Positions 7,471-16,271 of a stretch of 64,000 nt of DNA are shown one piece after another. The translations under genes and the position numbers were made by a program. Below the pieces are notes generated by a model. The model was given only the letters and a program-made list of their open reading frames with translations. It did not search any database and was not told the DNA's origin. The DNA is from Rhodobacter sp. (lineage in GTDB: Bacteria; Pseudomonadota; Alphaproteobacteria; Rhodobacterales; Rhodobacteraceae), in contig JAIYDJ010000120.1 in assembly GCA_027487575.1 (NCBI GenBank), positions 1 through 64,000 of the forward strand, given 5' to 3'. Within the stretch, counting starts at the first letter, position 1. Each line of letters starts with the position of its first letter.

Positions 7471-8349
7471 GGTCCGCAAACTTGCGTGGATTGCGGTCAG
7501 CGACCGCCTGAAAGCAGGAAGATCGCCAGCGAATGCCGGGGTTTTGGCGTGATGGCCCAGCAGTGTTTTCAACGTTGATCCAGTGACAAACTCTACCTTT
7601 GCCGTGATCTGGTTTCCGGCATCAGTCGCGGTGATAAACTTCATCGTGAGGTTGCCCGTGCTGCGGGTCAGGGCAGCGCAGTCCTCGTCCCAAGCAAGGA
7701 TTTTCCCTCCCTGGGGAGCAAGAAGGTCCTGAAAGCCCTGCAAGTTCAGCAGGTTGGTATTTCGACCATCAATAATCCACGTATGCGGCATCCAGGAAGG
7801 GTCGTAGGTCCTGTCGCGCCCCATGATTGTATCGATCAGCGGCGGTGACAGCTGCAAATCAAATGCCAAGGGCCCGAAAGTCGAGATCGCCAGCACATCT
7901 GGCCTCCGGGAGCGGCCATCCGGAGAGCGGACCGAAATTTCGCTCCCTGCCGACTGAAAAGAAGGGTCGGACACGATCGAATCTGCGAGGGAGATCTTGA
8001 GGTGGAAGTGGCGTTCGCCCTCTTGTTTGCCGTTATATCTTTTGGCTTGAACGACATCGACAGTCGAACAGCGTTCCCCCGTGGCGGGGCAATCTGCGCC
8101 GGTGCCAAAAGCATGGGCAAAATGCGCGCGGCGCCCGCCTGTATCTTGGCACGACGCAACGGATCGGACGCGAATGCGAACCGGCGCACCACAATGTCCG
8201 CAGGTATAGGAGCGGGGGCGCGCAAGAGCGAGGTCTTCAGCGTCCATCGCGTCAAGGAGCGGAGCAGCAGTCCAGAGTTTCGGCATCTCTGAGGGGCCAA
8301 GCTCTTGGACAAGACGGATGGACCGCGCCGAGGCGGTTGTGGATTTCAT
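7465..8349 (-). CDS. CoiA-like nuclease-fold protein (DUF6035-like)
   Basis: 294 residues. A zinc-ribbon-like CGHCGAP (about 50-56) and HFAH (76-79) precede a restriction-endonuclease-like core RRPDV (about 148-152) and FDLQLS (163-168), the D...DxQ spacing seen in competence-protein CoiA relatives. Such domains cut or process DNA. The ORF ends LRTC-stop at 7465, and a coding stretch continues downstream in another frame, so the C-terminus is probably frameshifted. It is the first gene of the leftward set ending with the AAA+/M41 protein. Two palindromic boxes stand upstream, shared with a divergent MarR gene. The family call rests on motifs and could be refined. Confidence 0.6.
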   Translation of the reverse strand: MKSTTASARSIRLVQELGPSEMPKLWTAAPLLDAMDAEDLALARPRSYTCGHCGAPVRIRVRSVASCQDTGGRRAHFAHAFGTGADCPATGERCSTVDVVQAKRYNGKQEGERHFHLKISLADSIVSDPSFQSAGSEISVRSPDGRSRRPDVLAISTFGPLAFDLQLSPPLIDTIMGRDRTYDPSWMPHTWIIDGRNTNLLNLQGFQDLLAPQGGKILAWDEDCAALTRSTGNLTMKFITATDAGNQITAKVEFVTGSTLKTLLGHHAKTPAFAGDLPAFRRSLTAIHASLRTC

Positions 8350-8366
8350 GGTTCAACCTATATAGT

Positions 8367-8430
8367 AGTGTGGCTGCATTACATATAGAGCAAGAGGCGG
8401 CCGCCTTCAAGGTATTAATGTAGCTACATT
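8367..8430. promoter_or_regulatory. two palindromic operator boxes between the CoiA-like and marR genes
   Basis: AATGTAGCTACATT (8417-8430) is a perfect 14-base palindrome. AGTGTGGCTGCATT (8367-8380) is a degenerate copy exactly 50 bases away. The box nearer the CoiA-like gene lies about 18 bases upstream of its start, beside TACTAT, which could be its -10 element. Such paired palindromes in a divergent region next to a MarR gene suggest that the MarR protein represses both directions. Confidence 0.5.
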
Positions 8431-8551
8431 ACATAAAGCATGCAATTTCGATATTCTAGGTCGAAGGCCCGCAAAAATGATGCCACCGCATCATGTTGCG
8501 GTGGGCACGCCCCTCGCCTAAAGTCATGCAGGTTGATGGGGGAAAGCGGCA

Positions 8552-8998
8552 TTGAGTTCGTTTGATGGATCTCTGGCGGTCTTGCTGCCGGAAGCAGGGC
8601 GGCTGATCACAAAACGGCTGGAAGAACGCCTGCGTGTGTTCCAGCTCACCATGGCGCAGTTCGAGATTCTGGAAATGCTGTGGACCGCTTCAGGGGGTTC
8701 GATTTCGCAGAAATCCATCATTGAAATGCGAGGGGTCGAGGCCGCGACAGTGGGCACAACGCTTTCGCGCCTTGAACGTGATGGCTTAGTGGTACGGTTA
8801 CCAGACCCCGATGACCGGCGCGGAAAACTGGTGGCTGCAACCGACAAGGCATGGGAGCGACGAGACCACGTTCATGGGGCCATGGTGGAACTGGAAGCCG
8901 AACTTCAGGATTTCCTGAAGATCAAGGCAGACCTGAAAGACATAATCGCGCGTTTTCGGAATGATGGTCGTGGCGACCTTCGGGACAGTTCAGCATAA
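8552..8998 (+). CDS. MarR-family transcriptional regulator
   Basis: 148 residues from a TTG start preceded by GGGGGAAAG. A winged helix spans about residues 30-100 with QFEILEMLW, VEAATVGTTLSRLERDGLV and RLPDPDDRRGK, the wing Asp-Arg typical of MarR proteins. Flanking helices would form the dimer. It is divergent from the CoiA-like/protease set, and the region between carries two palindromic boxes. It probably senses a ligand or stress and controls its neighbours; no ligand can be inferred. Confidence 0.8.
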   Translation: MSSFDGSLAVLLPEAGRLITKRLEERLRVFQLTMAQFEILEMLWTASGGSISQKSIIEMRGVEAATVGTTLSRLERDGLVVRLPDPDDRRGKLVAATDKAWERRDHVHGAMVELEAELQDFLKIKADLKDIIARFRNDGRGDLRDSSA

Positions 8999-9301
8999 TG
9001 GGATCGGGCGCAGCGGGCGGAAAACGGCCTGACGACAGTGCGGCAAAGCGTCCAGAGCATCGAGCTGAAGCAGCCGTTCGTTTGGCTCGGTGAGCACTGA
9101 AGTTCGAATGGTCCTATAGGGCGGAAAGGTGGCTTGGCTGCAGGGGAATTGGTGTTCTCGTGATTATTCCTATATTCCATCCACTTGTTACAGCCCAAAC
9201 GCCCGTCCAACTTGGGCAACCGGCAGCCACCACCAAGGCCCGGCACCACTCGATTTGCATGAGTCGGTCTTTGCATTTGGCACCGGACATAGCCCCGCCC
9301 C
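8999..9301. other. intergenic stretch without a supported gene
   Basis: About 300 bases between the marR stop and the end of the leftward catabolic arm. ORFs in this stretch lack ribosome sites and protein-like composition. I see no convincing hairpin terminator or repeat. Confidence 0.4.
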
Positions 9302-9907
9302 CTAGTTTTGTGGCGGCGCGCCAAGATCTGATTTGATTCGGGCGCGGAAAACGTCTGGCATCATCCAGTTAGGTTGGTGGCCAAGAAGCATCTGGAGGAA
9401 CCCCGATGAAAAGCTGGTGTCCTGCATCGTGTTTTCCTTAAACGACCACCAATGCCGCAAATCGTCGATCGCCGGGTCCAGCGCGGTTTGATCGTGGAAC
9501 TCCTGCTCCATCGCCGCGGCATGGACCGATAGACAGAACAAGGTGCAGCAATAGCCTTCGGGCCAGAAGGCGGCGGCTGAATTGGAATCCGCCAGCGTTG
9601 CAGGGCCTGTGGCCTTCAAGGGCAAGTCCGCGGTAAGTTCGCGCAAGACCAGAGCTGCGGCGAACTCGAAGAACGCTTTACGTTCGGACTTGTCTGCCGG
9701 GCGCTGAATTTCGACCGCATTCAGCCAGCGCATGAATGCGGCGGCCAGTTTCACATCGTCAATCTCGAACGTGCAGCCAAGGTCACGCGCAGTAACCTCT
9801 ACAAAGCGCTGAAACGCCTGCTTGAACCAGCGCATCCGTCGCACCGCGATGCGCAAAGGTTCGTTGGTGGCAGGAAGCACCCCTGTGTTCAGTTTGATTT
9901 CAGACAT
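9302..9907 (-). CDS. hypothetical protein at the end of the transporter/kinase operon
   Basis: 201 residues from MSEIKLNTGVL; the longer frame upstream overlaps the preceding gene and is not protein-like. Helical, without signal peptide or membrane span. One stretch, WPEGYCCTLFCLSVHAAAM (about 112-130), is Cys-rich. It overlaps the upstream gene by 8 bases, so the two are co-translated. Family unknown. Its place as the last gene after a sugar kinase may mean a role in the pathway or may be chance. Confidence 0.6.
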   Translation of the reverse strand: MSEIKLNTGVLPATNEPLRIAVRRMRWFKQAFQRFVEVTARDLGCTFEIDDVKLAAAFMRWLNAVEIQRPADKSERKAFFEFAAALVLRELTADLPLKATGPATLADSNSAAAFWPEGYCCTLFCLSVHAAAMEQEFHDQTALDPAIDDLRHWWSFKENTMQDTSFSSGFLQMLLGHQPNWMMPDVFRARIKSDLGAPPQN

Positions 9908-10634
9908 GGGACACGTACTTTTTGTAAAGTGCCGCGATCCGGGCCACATCCTTTTCCGCAGCCGCCGCCGAAATCTCGGGGGCCAAGGCGACGGCCATGT
10001 CACTTGCAGCCATCAGCGCCGCCTCGTTCTCTTCGTCCGAGCGCGCGGCCTGCAGCCAAAGCATCACTGCAAACAGGCTCACGGCCTCCAATGATGCACC
10101 GGGAACCAATGCGGCTTGTTGTGCGGTGGTACCGCGCATGACCCGCGCATTCAGCAGACAAAAGGTCAATTGAGCGGCACGATTCTCGACTGTTTCCTCC
10201 GACACCCTGCCAGACAAGCGATCAAAGGCGGCACGCGCGGCGGCCTCGCTGACCAGCACTTTGGCTGCCCCGAGATGCCGCAACACGGTTGTAAGTGCGA
10301 CATAAAACGCCACCGCAAAATCGCCGCGTGCGTTTGGCTTTTCCATGATGTCCTGCAAAGGCAGGGCAGAAATGGCCGATCCGCCAAGCAGGTTCTTGGC
10401 GACATCCGAGGCGATTTCGTCAACCGAACGCAGAAAGTCCCCTGCCTCGCGCAGCGCGACGTTGGCAAAGTCTGACGCCGGCTTGGGCAGGACATCCAGA
10501 TCAAAGGTTTCGGCAATCGCCTCACCGCCACGGCGCAACACAAAGCGCAAGCCGCGCAGTGCTTCGCGAAGCGGCATGGCATCGGGGCGATGAAACGAAT
10601 GATTGGACAATTCAGGTATCCTCTTTAGAGGCAT
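9900..10634 (-). CDS. hypothetical helical protein downstream of the PfkB kinase
   Basis: 244 residues from MPLKRIPELS; an alternative start is at MPLREALRG. Rich in Ala and predicted helices throughout, no membrane span, no catalytic motif that I recognise. The ATG lies 6 bases after the kinase stop and the gene overlaps the following one by 8 bases, so it is part of the operon SBP-permease-permease-ATPase-kinase. Function unknown. Confidence 0.6.
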   Translation of the reverse strand: MPLKRIPELSNHSFHRPDAMPLREALRGLRFVLRRGGEAIAETFDLDVLPKPASDFANVALREAGDFLRSVDEIASDVAKNLLGGSAISALPLQDIMEKPNARGDFAVAFYVALTTVLRHLGAAKVLVSEAAARAAFDRLSGRVSEETVENRAAQLTFCLLNARVMRGTTAQQAALVPGASLEAVSLFAVMLWLQAARSDEENEAALMAASDMAVALAPEISAAAAEKDVARIAALYKKYVSHV

Positions 10635-10640
10635 TATAGC

Positions 10641-11621
10641 CTAGCCGGAAGAAGATACCAACCTGTCCTTGACCGTGCGATGCGGGGTAGCGCGCATGAA
10701 GCCAAGGGTTGTTGCGAAATCCTTGATCCCGGCCTGACTGCCCAGACCCGTGGCATTTTGCGCGGAAGATGCCTGCGCGATCTGAACCGCCTCGGGCATG
10801 GAAACCCCCTTGATAAGACCCGTCGCAAAACCGCCGTTAAAGCAATCGCCGCAGCCGCAGGTGCATTTCACATTCACCTTGTAGGCAGGTGTGTGAAACT
10901 CAGTCCCGTCGCGGTGGCGGTAATAGGCCCCGTCCGCGCCAAGGGTCAGGATGACGCAACCCGCCCCCCGGTCGATCAGAAACTGCGCCAGGTCGCGGTT
11001 CTCGTGCAGACCTGACAGGGCGCGGGCTTCTTCTTCGGAGGGCAGAAAATAATCGGTATGGGGCAAGAGGCGCGCCACTTTGGGCAGGTCGTCGGGGGTT
11101 GAGGCGAAGACATCCAGCGTGGTGATCACGCCGCGCCGCTTGGCCTCGGTCATGACTTCCTCGGTCCGGCCCTGATCCATGCGGTTCATAAGGCCGACAC
11201 CGCCGACATGCAGGATGCGGGTGTCCAACAGATCGTCGATCTGGCTGTCGTCGATGTAAAACCCGTCGGTGGCGCCTCTTTTGTGCAAGGCAGGCCGTGC
11301 GCCGTCAGGCCGGGTGGTGACGATGGAGGACGAGGTAGTGAATCCCTCGCAGCGCGCCATCATGGAAATGTCGATGCCGAACTTGGCCAGTTTCATCAGA
11401 ACCCAGTCGCCCATATCATCATAACCAACACCGCCCACAGCACGCGCGTGTAAACCGTGCTTGGCCGCCACAATCACCGCGCTGCCCGCAGCGCCGGAAA
11501 CCGCCAGCGTGTAGTCCTCGACGAAATAGGTATCACCGCCCGGTGGTATCTGGGTGACCGGGCGGCAAAGGGCGTCAAAGGTGATGAAGCCCATTGAGGT
11601 ATAATCAAACTTCGGGCTCAT
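10641..11621 (-). CDS. PfkB-family carbohydrate kinase
   Basis: 326 residues of the ribokinase/PfkB fold. The N-terminal substrate-binding region (GFITFDALCRP, SGAAGSAVIVAAKHG) and the C-terminal anion hole and catalytic base CGCGDCFNGGF (about 258-268; the usual GAGD is CGCGD here) are visible. It should transfer phosphate from ATP to the imported polyol or sugar. It overlaps the ATPase gene by 4 bases (ATGA) and closes the importer set. From its divergent partners (DRL and acetoin-dehydrogenase-type genes) I infer a C5 branched polyol such as 2-C-methylerythritol as substrate; ordinary pentitols or ketoses remain possible. Confidence 0.85.
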   Translation of the reverse strand: MSPKFDYTSMGFITFDALCRPVTQIPPGGDTYFVEDYTLAVSGAAGSAVIVAAKHGLHARAVGGVGYDDMGDWVLMKLAKFGIDISMMARCEGFTTSSSIVTTRPDGARPALHKRGATDGFYIDDSQIDDLLDTRILHVGGVGLMNRMDQGRTEEVMTEAKRRGVITTLDVFASTPDDLPKVARLLPHTDYFLPSEEEARALSGLHENRDLAQFLIDRGAGCVILTLGADGAYYRHRDGTEFHTPAYKVNVKCTCGCGDCFNGGFATGLIKGVSMPEAVQIAQASSAQNATGLGSQAGIKDFATTLGFMRATPHRTVKDRLVSSSG

Positions 11622-12664
11622 GCGGCCCCCCGGATGCGCTGGCCGTCCTCGCCAAAGAAATACAGATGCGCAGGATCAAAGGTGATGCTTATGGGAACAT
11701 CAATGTCTGACCGATACTCACGCGCGGCTTTGACCTCGATCTTCTTGGTCCCGGCCAGCACGGTCAGATAGGTGGTGTCGCCGGTCGGCTCCACCCCGTA
11801 CACCATGCCTTGCACGTTGTCGCCGCCAACATGGCAATCCTCCGGGCGCACTCCCAGTGTGACACGGCCCTGCACGTAACCGGGACAAGCGGCAGTCACG
11901 CCTGGCGCCACAAAGCGGCCGTTCTGCGCAACACCTTCAATCAGGTTCATCGGAGGGCTGCCAATGAACCCCGCGACAAAGGTGTTCGCCGGGTCGGAAT
12001 AGATCTGGTCCGGCGTCCCGACCTGCTGGATGGCACCTTTGTTCATGATGACAATGCGGTCGGCCAGCGTCATCGCCTCGATCTGGTCATGGGTCACATA
12101 GACCGTCGTTACCTTCAACTGCCGCTGCATGTGCTTGATCTGCACCCGCATCGACTGGCGCAGCTTGGCGTCAAGGTTCGACAGCGGTTCGTCCATCAGG
12201 AACACCTGCGGCTGGCGCACCACAGCGCGGGCCAAAGCCGCGCGCTGGCGCTGACCGCCCGACAGGGCCCCTGGCTTGCGGTCAAGAAAGCTGCCCAGTT
12301 CCACCATATCGGCGGCCTGCCGGATACGGGCATCATGCTCGGCCTTCGGAATCCCACGCATTCGCAGCGGGAAGCGGATGTTTTCGTAGATCGACATGTT
12401 TGGGTAAAGGGCATAGCCCTGAAACACCATTGCCACGTCGCGGTCTCGCGCGTCGATCTCGGTCATTTCCTCGCCGCCGATGACAATCTTGCCCCCGGTC
12501 GGCAGTTCCAGCCCGGCGATCATCCGCATCGTTGTAGTCTTGCCGCAGCCCGAAGGCCCCAGCAGCACCAGAAACTCTTCGTCCGCGATTTCCAAAGACA
12601 TGTTTTGCACGCCAACGAAGGCCCCGTACTTCTTTTCGATATTCTGAAGATGGATCGAAGCCAT
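11618..12664 (-). CDS. sugar ABC transporter ATP-binding protein (MalK/UgpC type)
   Basis: 348 residues. Walker A GPSGCGKTT (about 38-46), Q-loop, signature LSGGQRQRAALARA (about 134-147), Walker B VFLMDEPLSNLD and the switch His (YVTHDQIEAM) are intact. A C-terminal TOBE/regulatory domain (VTLGVRPEDCHV) is typical of MalK-type ATPases that drive CUT1 carbohydrate importers. It follows the second permease by 3 bases and overlaps the kinase gene. Energises import by the two permeases and the binding protein encoded upstream. Confidence 0.93.
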   Translation of the reverse strand: MASIHLQNIEKKYGAFVGVQNMSLEIADEEFLVLLGPSGCGKTTTMRMIAGLELPTGGKIVIGGEEMTEIDARDRDVAMVFQGYALYPNMSIYENIRFPLRMRGIPKAEHDARIRQAADMVELGSFLDRKPGALSGGQRQRAALARAVVRQPQVFLMDEPLSNLDAKLRQSMRVQIKHMQRQLKVTTVYVTHDQIEAMTLADRIVIMNKGAIQQVGTPDQIYSDPANTFVAGFIGSPPMNLIEGVAQNGRFVAPGVTAACPGYVQGRVTLGVRPEDCHVGGDNVQGMVYGVEPTGDTTYLTVLAGTKKIEVKAAREYRSDIDVPISITFDPAHLYFFGEDGQRIRGAA

Positions 12665-12667
12665 GGT

Positions 12668-13510
12668 TTATCCTTTCACTGCGCCCATTGTCAGACCGCG
12701 CGACAGGTGCTTTTGGATCAGGATCACAAGGATCAGGATCGGCACGAAGGCGATGAACGAGACAAGGGCAATTGCGTTGTAGATGATGCCGTCAGAGCCG
12801 CCAGTGAAGTTCGCCAGCGCCACCGACATGGTATAGGCGTTGGAGGTTGAGGCGATGAGCAGCGTGAACAGGAACTCGTTGATCGCAAAGATGGCCGCGA
12901 TCACGGCAGCGGTGATGATGCCGGGCAGACAGGCGGGCACGATGATTTCGCGCAGGATCGTCAGGTCGCCTGCCCCATCGGTGCGGGCGGCGTCTTCCAG
13001 CTCTTTGGGGATATCCAGCATGTAGCTGCGGATAATCCAGGTGACCAAAGACAGGTTGATTGCCGCATAGATCAGCATCAGGGCCCAGACCGAATCCAGC
13101 AGGCCAAGGGTTTTGAACAGAAAGAAGATCGGCACAGCGACAATGGCCGGGGCCATCATTCGGGTGGACAGGATGTAGAACCCGATATCCTCGCGCCCCT
13201 TGAACTCATACCGCGCCAGCGCATAGGCGGCTGGAATGGCAAGCATAAGGTCGATCACGACTGAGCCTGCCACCGCGATGACCGAGTTGCGCAGGTATTT
13301 CGCGATGGGCCAGTCGCTCATCAGCAAGTGCCACGCGTCAAGGCTGAAGGTGGGCCAGTAGATCGGCTGCGGGGTGATCACTTCGGTCCGGGGGCGAAAG
13401 CCGATGGACAGAAACCACAGGATCGGCAGCAGGCAGACCAAGGCCCAGCCTCCAAGAACCAGATAGCGTAGCAGCATGCTTTCGCCGCGGGATTTGCGTG
13501 CTTTGGCCAT
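12668..13510 (-). CDS. sugar ABC transporter permease (MalG type)
   Basis: 280 residues with about six membrane spans. The EAA loop that docks the ATPase is visible as ELEDAARTDGAGDLTILREI (about 166-185). Arg/Lys-rich N-terminus before the first span (YLVLGGWALVCLLPILWFL). The ATG abuts the stop of the other permease gene. Inner-membrane channel half for a CUT1-type polyol or sugar importer. Confidence 0.93.
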   Translation of the reverse strand: MAKARKSRGESMLLRYLVLGGWALVCLLPILWFLSIGFRPRTEVITPQPIYWPTFSLDAWHLLMSDWPIAKYLRNSVIAVAGSVVIDLMLAIPAAYALARYEFKGREDIGFYILSTRMMAPAIVAVPIFFLFKTLGLLDSVWALMLIYAAINLSLVTWIIRSYMLDIPKELEDAARTDGAGDLTILREIIVPACLPGIITAAVIAAIFAINEFLFTLLIASTSNAYTMSVALANFTGGSDGIIYNAIALVSFIAFVPILILVILIQKHLSRGLTMGAVKG

Positions 13511-14449
13511 TTACTTCTTCCCCGAATGGAAGGCGCGTTTGACGACCGTCTGGGCGATAATCACCGTCAGGATCAGCATCAGCACTGACGCCGCCGAGGC
13601 GTAGCCAAAGTTGAACATGCGGAAGCCTTGCCGGTAGATGAAGTAACTCATGGTTTCCGTGGCGCCGCCGGGCGTGCCTTGGGTCATGACAAAGACGTTG
13701 GTGAACATGGTGGTGATGTCGATGCCGCGCAGGGTGATGGCAACCACGATCACCGGGCGCATCATCGGCAAGGAGATGTTCCAGAAGATGCTAGGCCAGC
13801 TTGCGCCGTCAAGGCGGGCGGCCTCTTCAATTTCCTGATCCTGCCCCTGAAGTGCGGCCACGAAGATGATGAACAGGAACGGCGTCCATTGCCAGACATC
13901 GGCAACAATCAGCGTCAGTCGTGCCAGCGGAATGCTGCCCAGCCAATCTATATTGCCTTCGATCAAACCCAGGCGACCCAACAGATCGGAAATCACGCGT
14001 CCATCGTTGAAAGCCAGCTTCCAGATAAAGGCCACGGCCGAAGGCATGAACAACATCGGCATCAGATAGACGATGCGCCAGCCGCGAATGAACGGGTCAC
14101 GATATGCAAAATACGCAATGGCAAGGGCGATGACGGTTTGCAGGGTCAGCGAAATGGCCCCGATCAGCGCGGTATTGCCAAGTGCCGCCCAGAACTCGCG
14201 GTCCTGCAGAATGGCGGAATAGTTGCCGAAGCCGGTCCATTCCCATGTCAGGAACTTTACGACGAACAGGCTTTGATAAATGGCAAACAGCCCCGGATAC
14301 AGCGTGATGACCAGAAGATATGCCAGTGCTGGGGCCAGCAGAATATAAGGGAACGCGCGGCGCAATGCGGGGCTGCGGCGGCGCGGAGCGGGCTTGGGGA
14401 TGGCTTGCGCCACCCCTTTCGCCGGAACTGAGGGAGCATCAGTTCTCAT
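13511..14449 (-). CDS. sugar ABC transporter permease (MalF type)
   Basis: 312 residues from MRTDAPSVPAKG; the longer frame runs antisense-like through the binding-protein gene and is rejected. About six membrane spans with the EAA loop EIEEAARLDGASWPSIFWNI (about 205-224). A proline/arginine-rich cytoplasmic N-terminus precedes the first span. Overlaps the 3' end of the binding-protein gene by a few bases only in untranslated sequence and abuts the second permease gene. Forms the channel with the MalG-type partner. Confidence 0.93.
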   Translation of the reverse strand: MRTDAPSVPAKGVAQAIPKPAPRRRSPALRRAFPYILLAPALAYLLVITLYPGLFAIYQSLFVVKFLTWEWTGFGNYSAILQDREFWAALGNTALIGAISLTLQTVIALAIAYFAYRDPFIRGWRIVYLMPMLFMPSAVAFIWKLAFNDGRVISDLLGRLGLIEGNIDWLGSIPLARLTLIVADVWQWTPFLFIIFVAALQGQDQEIEEAARLDGASWPSIFWNISLPMMRPVIVVAITLRGIDITTMFTNVFVMTQGTPGGATETMSYFIYRQGFRMFNFGYASAASVLMLILTVIIAQTVVKRAFHSGKK

Positions 14450-14453
14450 CGGA

Positions 14454-16007
14454 TCAGAACGGCAAGGCTTTGCCGGCACCAACATAGAAGCCTGGCGCCG
14501 CATCGGCATAGGCCACTGGGCCGCTGCCATCCTTGAAGCCGTTCTTGGCCATGATCGCGGTCCAGGCGGCTTGCCCGTTGTCCAGCGCCTCTTTGGCGGT
14601 GATCTGACCAGTGATCGCGCGGTTGATCTCATTGCCGAGGGCCTGTTCCATTTCGAACATGCCGGGAAGGCGCGGCGAGCACCAGGCATGGTCAAGGCTG
14701 TCGGCCCAGACCTTCATCGGCTGCGATACCTTGCGCAGGTTTTCGTTGGCCAGCACCGAACGATAGCCGGGTGCCACGCCGTTGGCGTTGGCTTCGTTCA
14801 TCGCCATGATCGACGAGGTGGTCAGGAACGCCAGCATCAGGAACGCACCTTCGGGGTTCTGGCTGGTGGCCGTGACGACCGAGGTCGAACCCGCGATGTT
14901 TGGCGGAGCGAAGACACCGCCAGCAATCCGGGGTTCGTAGATGGTGACAAAGTCATCCACGATCTGGCTTTGGTCCGGCCGCATGCCTTGCGTGCCGCTG
15001 TCCTGCCACGAGATGTTTGCCGCAACTTGACCGCCCAGCCATGCCGCACGGTTTTCGCCCCAGCCCGCGCCCGACACGCCTTCGATGGCGTTCTTCGACA
15101 GGGCCAGCAGCGTTTCCAGACCCTTGATCCCGGCATCGGTGTTCAGCGTCGGGTTCCAGCTTGCGTCAAACAGCTGCATCCCGGCCTGCGCCGCGATGTG
15201 TTCCCACGAATAGGTGGACCAGAATCCGCGCGCGCCCAGCAAACCAATGCCTGCCACGCCACCGCCCAGCTTGTTGGCTTCGGCGGTGATGCGGATCAAC
15301 TCGTCATAGGTCGGAACCGAGTTCGCCAGATCAATCGGTCCGCCCAAGATCGGCTCCAGCACCGACTTGCGCAGGTGAACCATCTGGATGTCGCAGTCAA
15401 ACGGCAGGCCGACCAGCTTGCCACCGAAGTAGCCGTAGTTCAGCCGGTAGGTGTCATAGTAGTCGTCCAAGGGCAGCGCCCATTTGGCCGCATAGTCGTC
15501 CAGCGGAGCCAGGAAGCCAGGAGCCGCAAAGTCGCCCAACCATGCCGAAAAGAATTGCAGCGCGTCGAACGAGGCGTTGCCCGAAATGAATTCGGAAATC
15601 GCCTTGTCGTAGATGCTGTCGTCAGGAATCGGAACCAGCTCGACCTTGATGCCGGACAAAGCCTCGAATGGTGCCAGACCTTCGGCCGCCGACTCTTGAT
15701 CTGCAGCGCCAATGGCGAAACGAACCGTGGTGCCGCCCAGTTCAGTGCGAACCTTCTCCCAATCGACCGTGCGAATCCAGTCCTTGGCAGGGTCCCACAT
15801 CGGGGTGTTATCAAGGTTGTAAAGCTTGCGGTAATCCTCGCGGACGTACTTCTCGACCGAAATGCTGTCGAGTGTCGCTTGAATGTCCGGCAAGCCCGAT
15901 TGAGCCAATGCCGGCGTCTTAAGCCCGATGACGCCAGTGGCGGCACCAAAGGCGGCCCCCGTGCGCAAGAACGAGCGGCGGGACATGCCCCCCATACGAT
16001 TTGTCAT
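14454..16007 (-). CDS. family 1 extracellular solute-binding protein, Tat-exported
   Basis: 517 residues. MSRRSFLRTGAAFG near the N-terminus is a twin-arginine signal followed by a hydrophobic segment and an ALAQ cleavage site. The mature part is a two-lobed carbohydrate-binding protein of the kind paired with CUT1 importers. A very strong ribosome site (GGAGGAAG) precedes the ATG. First gene of the leftward operon, divergent from the DRL gene across a 264-base control region. Captures the substrate in the periplasm; specificity cannot be read from the sequence. Confidence 0.9.
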   Translation of the reverse strand: MTNRMGGMSRRSFLRTGAAFGAATGVIGLKTPALAQSGLPDIQATLDSISVEKYVREDYRKLYNLDNTPMWDPAKDWIRTVDWEKVRTELGGTTVRFAIGAADQESAAEGLAPFEALSGIKVELVPIPDDSIYDKAISEFISGNASFDALQFFSAWLGDFAAPGFLAPLDDYAAKWALPLDDYYDTYRLNYGYFGGKLVGLPFDCDIQMVHLRKSVLEPILGGPIDLANSVPTYDELIRITAEANKLGGGVAGIGLLGARGFWSTYSWEHIAAQAGMQLFDASWNPTLNTDAGIKGLETLLALSKNAIEGVSGAGWGENRAAWLGGQVAANISWQDSGTQGMRPDQSQIVDDFVTIYEPRIAGGVFAPPNIAGSTSVVTATSQNPEGAFLMLAFLTTSSIMAMNEANANGVAPGYRSVLANENLRKVSQPMKVWADSLDHAWCSPRLPGMFEMEQALGNEINRAITGQITAKEALDNGQAAWTAIMAKNGFKDGSGPVAYADAAPGFYVGAGKALPF

Positions 16008-16271
16008 TATTGTCTTCCTCCCTTTGGCGATACTTGATCGGTTACCCGCCTGCCGCGCAAGCCATGCGTCAGTGCGATCTCCTCAGACGCAATGACTGCC
16101 CAAACTGCGGTGCGTGAACTTTCGTTTCGCCAGAATATAATGTGTGCAGACATTGCGCCTGTCAATGGGGAATGTTTGCTGTATTTTGCTGCATTGCAGC
16201 GTGAACTCTTGATTGACAACGGAACAGAAGTTCATTTAGCCTTTGGCAAACACTGCAATGGAGGAACCCCG
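16008..16271. promoter_or_regulatory. divergent control region of the catabolic locus
   Basis: 264 bases between the binding-protein gene (leftward) and the DRL gene (rightward). It holds TATAAT at 16136-16141, a palindrome GCTGCA-T-TGCAGC at 16188-16200, and a TTGACA on the plus strand near 16213. The palindrome is a candidate operator for the SorC-type regulator encoded at the end of the rightward operon. A longer ORF start at 16092 runs through this stretch but has no ribosome site. Confidence 0.5.
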
